NCBI GenBank assembly: GCA_022036555.1
Contig: CM039122.1
Location: 46,055,600 to 46,119,599 of the forward strand
DNA: 64,000 nucleotides
Reading direction: 5' to 3'
From: Microstegium vimineum
Taxonomy: Eukaryota > Streptophyta > Magnoliopsida > Poales > Poaceae
Position numbers and translations under genes: made by a program. Under the pieces are notes generated by a model. That model did no database searches. It saw only the letters and a list, made by a program, of their open reading frames with translations, and had not been told where the DNA came from. Positions 1 to 11,300 of the stretch are shown in pieces (the stretch's first letter is position 1; the number at the start of each line of letters is the position of its first letter).

Positions 1-216
1 GTCCATAATCCAGATTTTCTAAGAAAGGTGATTGCTCTGTGTTACTGCTTGCAGTGGACCTTATAAAGGTGTATTTTATTTTTGCACCTGTTAATCCGTT
101 TTGCCATCTTATATCCTCAGTAATCCTTTCAAGGTTGAAAATAACATTTCGGTTCTGGACTTCTCCAATCACCTCTTAGCTGATTGTTTGCTGACATCTG
201 TTTCTATTTTGTGAAG

Positions 217-655
217 GTTATAGTCAGAGAAGCTTCCAGGAGCATCAGAGAAGTCCAAAGTTGGAAAACTACATTGTACTCCGAGGAAGGCCCTTCTCAT
301 GTTCCAACTAGTGGATTACACTCACCTAGTGCAAAGGTAGTGCAGCAGCCCTGGTCATATGTTTGTTTGTACTGAAATTTAATTGCTCCTGCTGGGTGTC
401 CATGATTCTCACGGTGGAATTACTATTTGCAGGTCAAAGCTTCCACAATCCACGCTGCCCTTGATTCTAAGGGTAAAATTCCTGACAATATATTGCTCCA
501 TAAGATTGAAGAACTTAATCGATCAGTGAAGGTAGGGGACTTATTTTTGTAATGCTGTATCATTTAATTGCTGGTGATAGCTCAACATCCTCTATTGCCT
601 TTTGTTTATGCAGAATCTTGAGTCTCTACTCATAGGATCACATAGAAGAGAATGA
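217..655 (+). CDS. 3' end of an unrecognised protein-coding gene (last three exons)
   Basis: Three exons join in one frame with consistent phase-0 junctions: about 217-336, 433-531 and 614-655, the last ending in TGA. Donors (AAG|gtagtg, AAG|gtaggg) and acceptors (ttgcag, atgcag) look real. The acceptor of the first exon (gtgaag at 211-216) is less certain, and more exons must lie upstream of the window. The encoded C-terminus is about 86 residues, hydrophilic, with a likely amphipathic helix around 'NILLHKIEELNRSVKNLESLL', and ends in GSHRRE. I do not recognise the family. Sequence 1-216 looks intronic, with CAG acceptor-like sites near 54 and 120 that could bracket tiny exons, but no frame could be supported. 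The gene lies tail to tail with the steroid-binding protein gene. Confidence 0.55.
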
Positions 656-1629
656 TCAGATACTTTTTGAAAGTAAGAAGATCTGATATTCTATTAATGC
701 ATATCTGATTCTGATATCATCTTCATCAATTAGCTCTCAAATTAAGCATGGAAAAAACAGGAGGAACAAGCGGAGTATATGAACTCTGTCTTCTATTTAG
801 TCCTGCAAACACCATGGGAAATTGCAAACTGCTCATGCCGAGAATGAGCTTCTAGCTTGATGCAAGTTTCACAAGTTATCTGTTGTACCGTTTGCTGTTC
901 TGATTCGTCCAAGTTTCACAAATTGATGTACAAAGAATTACAGAATCATAATTTTGTTGCTTTGAAGTAATGAAATTCAGCTCGTCGTAGTGGAAAAAAG
1001 AATTACAGAATCAGTGGTGTTGGATCACGAAATAGATCAACGTACATATAATCTTGTTTACTGTATAAATTCCAAAATGGTATTTGGTGGCAATATGTCA
1101 TGGCTGATGTGAATATGCTTTTTTCAGGCTTTTATTCGGTCACTGATGTAGAAGCATAAAATGTTTGAATATGAATTGTTGAAGATATTTGCAATGTTGC
1201 ACCTATTGGAAGCTTGGAGTGATAATTGGATTATCGTTTGTATAGAATGGATTGTGGCCAATAAGAGGTAACGTCGTTTTTTAGTTTAAACCAATCATTC
1301 GAAGGTGTAGAACTGCATGCTTGGCCCTAATGCTTGTCCTAACTTGATTAATGCCCCAATTGATAACCAATCAAGTATCCACCCGAAAGATCTTGCTTCT
1401 AGTACCATCCAGGCTAAATTCAAATGATGTGCACGTGCCCGTATAGTTTATATCCTTAGCTATAGTAACCATTGATTATAATTAGTTTACTTTAAGTATA
1501 ATTGTACTCCATACAAGAATTCATAACTGAATTCTGGCCACAACGTGCATTACACTCTACTATTATGTTAACTGGCTCAGACAGCCAGAAAGCTTCCCAA
1601 CAACAGCACAAACTCTATGCATTCTTGAC
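656..1629. other. Intergenic region between two convergent genes
   Basis: AT-rich sequence with no supported ORF. It should hold the 3' UTRs and poly(A) sites of the two convergent genes. A short similar phrase (aagaattacagaatca) occurs twice near 933 and 999, but no mobile element could be delimited. Confidence 0.5.
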
Positions 1630-3881
1630 CTATACATCTGAAGTTTCTTTTGGATTCTCCTCACCATGTTGATGGCTGCTTACATCCTTTTCATCTCCAT
1701 TCCGTGTTTCCTTTGGTTGCTTAGCATCCTCATGACTGGTTGTGTTCTTTAATTCTACGTCATCTGCTCCTGCTGCTTCATCTGGCTTCTCTGTTGCGTC
1801 TTCAGGTTCACATGTATCTTTCCCATCCATAACCTGAGGTGTTTCCTTTGGATCAACTGCATCTTCAATGCTTCTCCTATTCTTTACAACTGCATTTGGT
1901 GTTTCCTCTGGCTTCTCCACTGCATCAACTTGGCTGCTCGTATCTGTCACATCTGAATCTGGCAATTCCTTTGCCTTCTCCTCTGTATCTTCATGGCTGC
2001 TTGTGCTAACATCGACATCTGGTGATTCCGTTATCTTCTCTGCTACACTCCCTTGGTTTGTCATTCCAGTTTCCTTTGGTTCTGGCACATTGTTGGTTTC
2101 AGTAATGCCTGCATCTATGTCTCTTTCAGTTGTCACAGCGCTCCTTGGAGTATCTCCGTCTGAGAATGGAACAGCCTTCTTGATTGTTCCAACAGTAACA
2201 TACTTGCTCTTGAATTTGTACTCCCATTCTTGCAAGGCCTCAACCTCGAACGGACCTAACCCCGAAATGTCACCAGTTAAGTCACTTGTTTCAAATGACA
2301 TCTTTGCCAAAGCCCTACTCGCGTCTCTGCCAGCGAACAATGCGTACGGGCCACCAGGTCCATAAAATATCCTGCGAAAGGAGGTGAAATATTGGAAGAT
2401 GAACATGTTGCAACCAGGAATATGTAATGCTCATGAACACTACTGGTTCCTGCCTGTAAATTGTAAAATCAACTGGGCAAATAGTGATCAATATGGAGGG
2501 ATAGAAATAAATAATGTCAGAATCCAAACAATGGAGAAATCCTGAAATAGAATCATCCAGAATCAAGTACTTTAATGGTATCTGGTTGACCATCCAGTCC
2601 TTTTCAACTTTCAAGCCATCAGATATGCTGTTACTTTCTGACGAATCTTCTAAAAGAGAAAATAACACCTGATTTTCCCCTTGAAGGTCAGATCATTTTA
2701 TTAGAACAAGAATCAGTGGAATTTCTCTGAGGTCAGATAGGTATATTACCATCTGAGCAATCTACAGTTGACGATGGAAACTAACTGAGCTCACAGTAGC
2801 TGAAAGCGTCTTTTGCTGAATGTGGTGACTTGAAGCACTCTAGTTTACGTGAGAAATGAATCTATTTGAGATGGGCAAGCATCTAGAAACTGCAAGGACG
2901 GTCAGTATGCACGTATCGTGAAATTCTCCATCGTTGCTAAATAGAAGTTATTCTCACTTCTTGAGTAACTTTGAAGACATAAATGTTATACGTAGTTAAA
3001 GTTGAAAAAATAATTAACCTACACGCATCCCATAATCTATAAATGTTATACGTAGTTAAAGTTGAAAAAACAATTAACCTACACACATCCCATAATCTAG
3101 GGAGTAGTAAAAGCTTGCAGAGCTTTGTCATCTCACACTAGTCGAATAAAATGCTATTGCTAAGACCTCCGGAACAGAATCCAATTCTAATTTTATCTTA
3201 GTCTAACTATGTAAAATTTGACCAATTATAGAAAAAAAAAATCAATATCTGTGACATCAAATAATTAATATACTATACTATGTAAATATTACATACCAAA
3301 TTCAATTATACACTCGCAAAAAAAAAAGAATCCAATATTTATTTGGTATCAAAATACATTTTTTAGATAATGAAATCAAAATACATATTGTATGTAAATA
3401 TATTCCATAATGAATCTAATTGTACTTTTGGTATCAAAATTTATAGTGGTTTTTTATAGAAAAATATCTTGTTCGGATCCTATGAATCAGTTGGATTAAA
3501 ACCTTAGATTTATACTAGAGCCACGATGATTGATCATTTATTGAAAGAGAAAAACATGTACCTGCTCTGCGTGACGTCGTAGATTTGGCCCTTGATGGCC
3601 ATGAGCAGCGGTTTCTTGGGGTCGGAGCCATCGTAAGCTCGCAGCTCCTCCTCCGTCACCTCGCCGAGCTGCACCGGCGGCGGCAGTGGTTCGAAAGCCC
3701 TCTCCTCCTCCGCCACCTCCTGCCTCCTCGTTGACGCCTGCGCCGGCCGCGCGAGCAGTCCTGAAACCGCGACGTACAGCGCCGCGGCCACCGCCACGGC
3801 CGTGAAGAACGCCGCAGGAGTCATCCCCGTGTACGATGCGACGGCCGTCGTCGCTGCATCCCACCACTCCGCCATCGCCAT
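1630..3881 (-). CDS. Membrane steroid-binding protein (MAPR family, cytochrome b5-like domain)
   Basis: Two exons on the minus strand: 3881-3562 (ATG at 3881) and 2371-1630 (stop TAG), separated by a 1190 bp GT-AG intron that splits an Arg codon. The product is about 353 aa. Residues about 22-45 form one hydrophobic N-terminal membrane anchor. Residues about 70-170 form a cytochrome b5-like heme/steroid-binding domain with the family hallmarks YDG-DPKKPLLMAIKG-IYDVTQSR and FYGPGGPYALFAGRDASRALA, then the conserved WEYKFKSKYV-VGTI segment. Relatives (Arabidopsis MSBP1/2) are endomembrane proteins of roughly 220-235 aa that bind steroids and, by literature, organise P450s or modulate brassinosteroid signalling. 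The last ~150 residues are an acidic, Glu/Asp/Thr/Ser/Pro-rich tail of about six imperfect repeats built around EKP-ETP and D-V-SSHED motifs. It is much longer than usual. A second ATG two codons downstream (3875) gives nearly the same protein. Confidence 0.92.
2981..3100. repeat. 60-bp tandem duplication inside the steroid-binding protein intron
   Basis: Two adjacent copies, 2981-3040 and 3041-3100, each starting 'ataaatgttatacgtagtta' and ending in 'cccataatct'. They differ at only a few positions. The copies are unspaced, so this is a simple tandem duplication and not two transposon ends. Confidence 0.9.
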
Positions 3882-4254
3882 GGGCGTGGAAGGAGCAAGA
3901 ACCGGCCGGCAAGGGGAGAGGGTGGTGTAACCGACAGAGTAAGGTGGAGGGAGCAGCGTGAGGGAACAAGTGAAATGGGACGCGCGAATCGTGCGCCTTT
4001 TTTGCAGGGGGAGATGGCCGGCTCGGGGAGCACCGCGCGGTGGATGGGACTGGGCGGTGCGGCGTGGTCTATGACCGTGGTGACCAGACGGGAGCCGGCG
4101 AGTCAGCGTCGGAGAGGGACTTGCAACCGCGCGGTTTTCTTCATCTTTTGCAGTTTTCATTCACCAGCCTCCATCCCCGTCTCTCTCCTACTATAGCTGA
4201 AGAGAAAAACGGAGGAAAAAAGAACCAGATTCGGTGAATGGAGAACTCGAGATA

Positions 4255-4542
4255 GGTTTGCAAAGACCATTGGTTGAGGGGCTTCCATCCAAAATTCAAA
4301 TCCTGGGTGCGGCACTTTATTCTGGATTTATTTCAGAAGAATTTTTCGGCTTTTGCATTAAGTGATAGGCGACGTTTCCGTCGACAGCGAGACGTCTGTG
4401 GTGACTTCATCAACTTCAAGATTTGCCGGCTCAGTCCTTCGAAGGTGCTCATAGGGGTAGGGTTTGCGTGCGTGTGTTCGTAAGGGCGAGTGTGCGTACG
4501 TGTTGAGCGTCTGCGTTGTACTGTGTAATCTCAAAAAAAAAA
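4255..4542 (+). mobile_element. SINE (tRNA-derived, grass type)
   Basis: The body matches a SINE consensus common in grasses as I remember it: a Pol III B-box-like motif (ttcaaatcctggg near 4298), then 'ctggatttatttcag', a region of 'gacgtttccgtcgac', 'gccggctcagtcctt', 'ggtgctcataggggtaggg' and a run of gtgcgtg repeats, ending in a 3' oligo(A) tail at about 4533-4542. The 5' end is approximate and I could not identify a target-site duplication. It lies upstream of the steroid-binding protein promoter. Confidence 0.65.
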
Positions 4543-4986
4543 GTCACGTTTTCCGGAGAAAAATATGTTAAATCAATGTTTGACAAATAGGATAGAGAAA
4601 TAATATCCCACCCTTCATTTAATCCTAGTCATTCATTCTCACACTTCATTTAATTCTAACCATTTATCCATTTCCCTTTCCCAATCCTTTCTCTCATATC
4701 CCATTTGCCAAACATCAAAAAATCAGAACCGTGTGACAGTCAGTGTGCCAGGTTATTTTTTCAATTGGTGGGCTGAGGAAATCACATTATTGGGCTTTGC
4801 GAACCGTTTGTGAGGGGCCGTGCGATCTGAGCCCACCATGCTGTGCAATCACACAGCCCAGTAGCCAGTGCGTGCGCCCGGAAACACTATGCCGTTTGGG
4901 CCATTTTTCCTGAATCTTCGAGGCTACTGAAGCGGACGTGCACGTGATCTCCATCAACTATTGTTGTGTACGTAGTAGATCAGATT

Positions 4987-5011
4987 TCTCTCTCTCTCTC
5001 TCTCTCTCTCT
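4987..5011. repeat. (TC)n microsatellite
   Basis: Perfect dinucleotide TC repeat of about 12 units. Confidence 0.95.
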
Positions 5012-6169
5012 ATTGAGGAAGAGAAAAAAAACCGGATTTTAGATTCTCTCAATTAATTCCACTGTCCAATTTACCTTTATGAGCGGTTTTTAAACTAATT
5101 TTATTTGATGTGACACCACGCCCTGTCGTACATAACACCCGTCACCATCAATAATAAGAAAGGTAAATCAGACTTTTAGGATAGTTCAGAGAGCTCAATT
5201 AAACTTTATAAAAATAACTATAGAAATATTTTAAAGAAAAAAATCATGCTCTAGGAACAAATATATATTTAAAAACAATATTTTAATTTAATATTAAAAA
5301 ATTCAAAGGAAATTTGTTTTAACTCTAGGAAACACGAAATCACTTTCATATTTCTTCTAAAAATCATGCTCTACATTTTTCTCTTTGCCTAGAATTATTT
5401 GAATATTATATAGTCTCACGGATGCGGAGGAGGAGAGGATGGATGGTGACCGCGGCGCTGGACGCGCCCAGAGGTGCTAGGGTTCGGGTGAGTGGAATGG
5501 GAAAGACAAAGGAGAGCGGGTCAGGCTTCCCTTTTGCGCACCCCGCGCCAATGTGGCTGTCAACGCCACCGTGGACAGTCAAAAGGTCGTCTAGACGGTT
5601 TTGTAGATGAGGTTTTAAATTAGACCAAGACGATTGTTGAGGAGGGTAAAATTGGACTTAATCCTATAAAGAAATATATAGCCAAAGTGTAATTTGAGAC
5701 ACTATGATATATCAAGTTATACCTTATAAAAGAGAATAAAGGGAGTACTTTTTTTTAAGGAACCAGGAGGGGTGAAGTGCCCCTATTGTTTAATTAAGTT
5801 TAAATATATAGGTAAAATGGTTTAACAACTTAATCCTGCACTGTAGCCACCCGTAGCTGATGGACACAGTATGGAATGAAAAATGCAGTCTACATCGCTG
5901 CAGATACTGCCCTAATTCTTTTCATTTGCTTGCATTTCTGTCTGATTACACGATATACAGCGTGCAGCATGCTCATACGAACGCTACACGTCACCACGGC
6001 GGGGGCTGCAAACAATAACCAAAGTTGACTATGGATGCATGCATTTTTGTTGTACGTACATAACCTTTGATGCACATCATATCTGGCCTCGAATCCTAAA
6101 TTATATGGAGATTACAAACTATGATTGCTGATAGGCAGGTGGCAATAACCCCCTCCCACACCCGTGTTA
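5012..6169. other. AT-rich intergenic sequence without a recognised gene
   Basis: A short open frame at 5422-5610 is GC-rich but has no recognisable motif. I see no complete element with both termini here. Confidence 0.4.
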
Positions 6170-6174
6170 CCCCC

Positions 6175-6217
<43 letters not shown>
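6170..6217. repeat. Compound microsatellite, (C)21 followed by (CA)14
   Basis: A homopolymer C run at 6170-6190 passes directly into a CA dinucleotide run. Such tracts give spurious open frames (poly-Pro, poly-His/Thr) and often carry length errors in assemblies. Confidence 0.95.
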
Positions 6218-6224
<7 letters not shown>

Positions 6225-6515
6225 CCCGTCACCCGTGTAAGTTCGTAACAGGATCAGATCTTGCACACGTCTTGCAGTCTCCAATCCATACATTCCGTGT
6301 TCGCAGTCAATTTCAAGGCTCCTTACGTGTTTCCATTGTCAAATCGTCAATTTTACATCTCATATATAGACAAGAAAATCCACAAGATCAACCTCGCAGT
6401 TGACTAGCTTCAAATAAGAAAAAAAATAAACAATGTGAACTATGGATACAGAGAGCTTTTCCCTTGACGAAATCAAAGATTCCTTCGCAGTTCCCCTCAT
6501 CTCGCTGCAGGGATG

Positions 6516-6831
6516 TTTTAGTACCGCTACACCAACTACTACTGCTACTGTGCCACGTCCGGCAACAGCAGGCGACGACAAGGATGGGCCGACAGCAGAC
6601 AAGAGGCCCAGGACTCTGAGCCCGCGCATCTTCGGACCTGAGTGGAAGCATCTCTGATCCTCGATCGCTGCAAGTGCGTGAGTTGTATAAGAGTTCCCTC
6701 CTGCGTGAGGAAGGGGTTATGAACCATGTAACAAATCTATCATAACACTAGATACATCATCCTCCCTCGTACCTACTTGCTTCCTGCCCCTATTCCGAAT
6801 TTCTTTCTTCCCCAGCAAGCAGGTGCTAACA
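6516..6831 (+). repeat. 5' LTR of the gypsy element (316 bp)
   Basis: Nearly identical to 11694-12008. By eye there are 8 substitutions and one 1-nt indel. It begins TTTTAGTACC where the 3' LTR begins TGTTAGTACC, so the canonical TG start is mutated here. It ends GTGCTAACA. Confidence 0.95.
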
Positions 6832-6835
6832 AAAT

Positions 6836-6848
6836 TGGTATCCAAATC
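6836..6848 (+). other. Primer-binding site of the gypsy element
   Basis: TGGTATC begins five bases after the 5' LTR and matches the complement of the initiator tRNA-Met 3' end. The following bases have diverged. Confidence 0.7.
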
Positions 6849-6943
6849 CCGGAAATTTCCCCACCCACTCCTTGATCGCGGCGTTGGAACCTCACGAAAT
6901 CCACCACACCCACTTTACCCGATTCCGTCGCGACTTGGGCGCC

Positions 6944-8331
6944 ATGGATCCGAATATCAAACTTCTACTCGACGAGATCAGGGTGTTTCAGACCTCCCTC
7001 GCCAACATCGACTCCCGTCTGTCCGGGTGCATCGACGCGGTGGAGACCACCATCGTCGGGCGCTTCGACAAGCTGGAGCGCGCCGCTACCGAGTTCGACA
7101 CTTGCGGCCACGGGTCGACGCCTCGGTCGAGGAACTGCGCGCGGAGAGGGGCGCGCGCCGATCGACCGACGATTCCGTGGAGCAGATCCGCTCTGAGATG
7201 ACGGCGCTCCGCAAGGTCGTCAGCCGTACCACGCTCGAGTCTTCAGCTGCGGCAGCTACTGGAGTTCTGCCCCCACCGCTCGTGTTTCCTGCGCAAGCAC
7301 CGGCGGCGGACTCACTCATATGCTCATTTGGGACCGGCGTTGAAACAAGTCACCGGGGAATGAGCTCAACGCTCAAATCCCCGGTCAAGGGTACGCTGCA
7401 TCTGCCTCTTCCCAACCCTGCTCTCAAATTGCATCGTTCCTCATCTAGTTCCGATATTCCGATGGCGGGTTTCGGGGGTCCGCGCGGTGATCCGGGCGCT
7501 TGGTGTGGGGGCACTGGTTTCCGCGAACCGCGTCCACCATGGGAACAACATTCATCTCACCACAAAATTCCTAAACTGAATTTTCCCAAGTTTGATGGTA
7601 ATGACCCTAGGTTGTGGATCACGTGGTGTGAGGACTACTTTGATTTGTACTCAGTCGATCAGGCAGTCTGGATCAAGTGTGCGACGATGAACTTCGTGAA
7701 TTCATCGCCAGCTACACGTTGGTTACAGTCCCTGGACCCTCGCACCAAACTCTTACCGTGGCGTCATTTCTGTCAACTGGTGCTTGATCGCTTTGGTAAA
7801 GCTCAGTATGAGGCTTTGACTCGCCAGATGTTTCATATCCGACAGACATCTATTGTTCAGGAGTACATCGATCGTTTCGCTGGCCGGATCGATCAACTGA
7901 TGGCGTATGGCCGCCAGAACGATCCCGTCACTTTTGCTCTGCGTTTTGTTGATGGCTTGCGTGATGATATTCGTGGTGTCGTGCATATGCAACAGCCTTC
8001 CAATTTCGATGCTGCTAGTGTGCTTGCCTTACTGCAGGAAGAATTGGTGATGCCGGCTCAGCGCCGTGAGTACCGCAAGCCGGATACGTTCGCCTTCAAC
8101 AAGACGATGCCCCGGGGTCTGCCGTTGCCACCACCGCCACCGGCGGCGGGTGCTACAGCTCCAGTGGCTCCTCTTCGCGAGGAACGTCGACCGCGGGGTA
8201 TGGATGATAAACTTTGTGCACTACGTGACTATCGCCGTGCTCGGGGCCTCTGCATCAAGTGCGGTGAGAAATGGTCTCGCGATCACAATTGCGCTGAAAC
8301 TGTTCAACTGCATGCTCTTAAGGAATTCTAG
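6944..8331 (+). pseudogene. gag of the chromovirus (frameshifted)
   Basis: The likely start is the ATG at 6944 (MDPNIKLLLDEI...). An indel near 7100-7110 moves the reading into another frame, which continues through the capsid-like domain (WITWCEDYFDLY, then the retrotransposon gag core around 7600-8000) to a CCHC zinc knuckle at 8251-8292 (CIKCG-..-HNC). An in-frame TAG at 8329-8331 separates it from protease, which otherwise continues in the same frame, as expected for a single gag-pol polyprotein. Confidence 0.85.
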
Positions 8332-11300
8332 GATATCTGTCACGCTGAAGATTCTGAAGATGTTTTGTCTGACGACACTGAACCCCCTCCAGCCCAAGCA
8401 CTCCTCACGGTGTCGGTGGCGGCTTTACATGGTAAACCAGTTGTCAATGCAATTCAATTTCAGGGGCTGATTCAGGGCATTTCAGCGCGTATTCTCTTGG
8501 ATTCTGGCAGCTCCCATACATTTATCAGTGACAGCTTTGCTCCTCAGTTGGAAGGCATGACTTCCTTTTCTCCAGCACTCCGTGTTAAGATTGCTAATGG
8601 ACAGTTGTTGGACTGCACATCTGAATTTGCCACGCTGCAATGGTCTATTCAGCATTGTCAGTTCTGTGCTGTGGCGAAGGTTATTCCTTTGGCTCAGTAT
8701 GACTTGATTATGGGAATGGACTGGTTATCTCAATTTAGTCCGATGGAGGTGGATTGGCATCAAAAGTGGCTCCGATCCCATATGGGAATTCCTATCAGGT
8801 TCTTCAAGGTGTCCTGCATGAGCTCTTGCCAGGCACCGTCGTTCAGGTCTCTCTGATTGATTCAGTTACCTCACCAGAGCCATCTGGCGGTGTACCACCA
8901 GAGATTGAAGCTCTACTCGACACTTTTCAGTCTGTCTTTGACCCTCCGGGTGGTTATCCGCCCAAGCGTGACTGTGAACATGATATTCCCCTTCTGCCGG
9001 GGGCTGCTCCTGTTTCTATCCGACCATATCGCTACCCTCCGGCAGTCAAGGACGAGATTGAACGACAAATCATCGACATGCTCAGCTCCGGTATCATTCA
9101 GCACAGTCAAAGTCCATTTTCTTCTTCGGTACTGTTGGTTAAGAAGAAGGATGGTACATATCATTTCTACGTTGATTTTCGGCAACTGAATGCCATTACC
9201 TCCAAAACCAAGTATCCAGTGCCGGTCATTGAGGAACTTTTGGATGAGTTACATGGAGCTTCTTGGTTCACTTCTTTGGATTTGGCCGCTAGGTACCATC
9301 AAATCCGTCTGCAGGAGGGCGAGGAAGCAAAGACAACGTTTCAGACGCATAGTGGTCATTATGAATTTCGTGTCATGGCTTTTGGACTCTCTGGTGCTCC
9401 GGCAACCTTCAACAAATCAATGAATCTCACGTTGGGACCCCTATTGCGCAAGTTCGTGCTTGTTTTCTTCGATGATATCCTGATCTACAGCCGTTCATAT
9501 GCAGATCATGTACAACATGTGCGCCAGGTCTTGGACCTCCTTCACCGCGCTCACTGGCAGGTCAAACGTTCCAAGTGATTTCGGCCATGTGATTTCGGCT
9601 TCGGGAGTAGCTACCGACCCGGACAAGATTCAAGTAGTCTTGCATTGGCCAACCCCGACATCGGCAAAAGACCTTCGCAGCTTTCTGGGGCTTGCAGGCT
9701 ATTATCGCCGCTTTGTCCGCCATTTTGGCATTCTGGCGCGCTCGCTCACGGGGTTACTGCATTAAGGAGCTGTTTTCGTATGGAATACAGTGCATCAGGA
9801 GGCATTTGACGCACTCAAGCACGCTGTCACTTCGGCTCCGGTGTTGGGATTACCAGATTTTACTTCCCCATTTATCGTCGAAACTGATGCCAGTGGCACG
9901 AGCGTGGGCGCCGTGTTGTCGCAAAAGGGTCATCCTCTCGCTTTCTTGAGTAAAGCTCTGGGCCCCCGTTCTCAAGGCCTCTCAACATATGAAAAGGAGT
10001 ACTTAGCCATCCTCATGGTCGTTGATCACTGGCGCAGTTATTTGCAGCACTCGGAGTTCCACATTCTCACTGACCATAAGAGCTTGGTCCAACTTCCTCA
10101 TTAGCGTCTGCACACGCCATGGCAACAGAAGGTTTTTACTCAGCTTCTGGGTCTCCAATATCGCATCCTCTATCGTAAGGGTGTTGACAACGGCGCGACC
10201 GATGCTCTCTCTCGCGCACACCATGATCAGTGCACCGCTATCTCGGTCTGTCAGCCGCAATGGCTGGACGAGGTACGGCAATCCTACCAGGACGATGCCA
10301 AGGTCCAGGACATCTTTCGTCAGTTGGCCGTGGCACCTCTTTCGTTGCCTCAGTATACTGTCCTCGATGGTATTCTTCGCTGTAAGGGTCGCACCTGGGT
10401 TGGCTCTAATAGCACACTTCACCACAAACTTATCCAAGCTATGCATTCCACGACGATCGGCGGTCACTCGGGCATTCCAGTCACCTATCGACGCATTCAT
10501 CAACATTTTGCTTGGATGGGTCTGAAAGCGGCACTGCGGAATTTTGTGTCTGCCTGCAGTATATGTCAACAAGCCAAACCAGATCGTTCGAAGCTCCCAG
10601 GTTTGTTGCAACCATTGCCAGTACCTGATCGTGCTTGGAAGGTTGTTTCCTTGGATTTTATTGAAGGGTTGTCGTTGTCCAATGGATTTAGCAGTATTCT
10701 GGTGGTTGTTGATCTGTTCTCCAAATATGCTCACTTTCTGGCTCTGCGTCATCCGTTTACTGCAGTTGTGGTCGCCAAGACATTTTTCTCCCAGGTCTAT
10801 CGCCTCCATGGCATGCCCTCTGCACTAGTTTCTGACCGCGATAAAATATTCACCAGTCGGCTGTGGTAGGAACTGCTTGCATTGGCCAACGTTGAACTCC
10901 GTATGAGCACGGCCTATCATCCGCAATCGGATGACCAGACGGAACGTGTCAACCAGTGTCTTGAGACATTTCTCCGTTGTTTTGTTCATGCATGTCCTAA
11001 GCAGTGGCATCAGTGGCTTGATTCGGCGGAATTTTGGTACAACACCGCTCTGGGTCGTTCACCATTTGAGGTTCTCTATGGTTATGCTCCTACTCAATTT
11101 GGCATCAGTCCGGCTGCAGACCAACCTGTTACTGACCTCAGCAGTTGGCTTCATGATCGTTCTCTCATGACAGAGGTGGTCAAGCAACACCTGCTTCGCG
11201 CCAAACAGAGAATGAAGAAGCATGCGGATACAAACCATTCAGAACATCACTTTGAGGTCGACGACTGGGTTTATCTGAAACTTCAACCGTATGTGCAATC

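Noticed and set aside
6164..6403. Open frame starting with poly-Pro/His-Thr
   Set aside because: Created by the C and CA runs; no domain or gene context.
6442..6657. Open frame spanning the gypsy 5' border
   Set aside because: Runs from the antisense of the receptor kinase end into the 5' LTR; a chance fusion across the insertion site.
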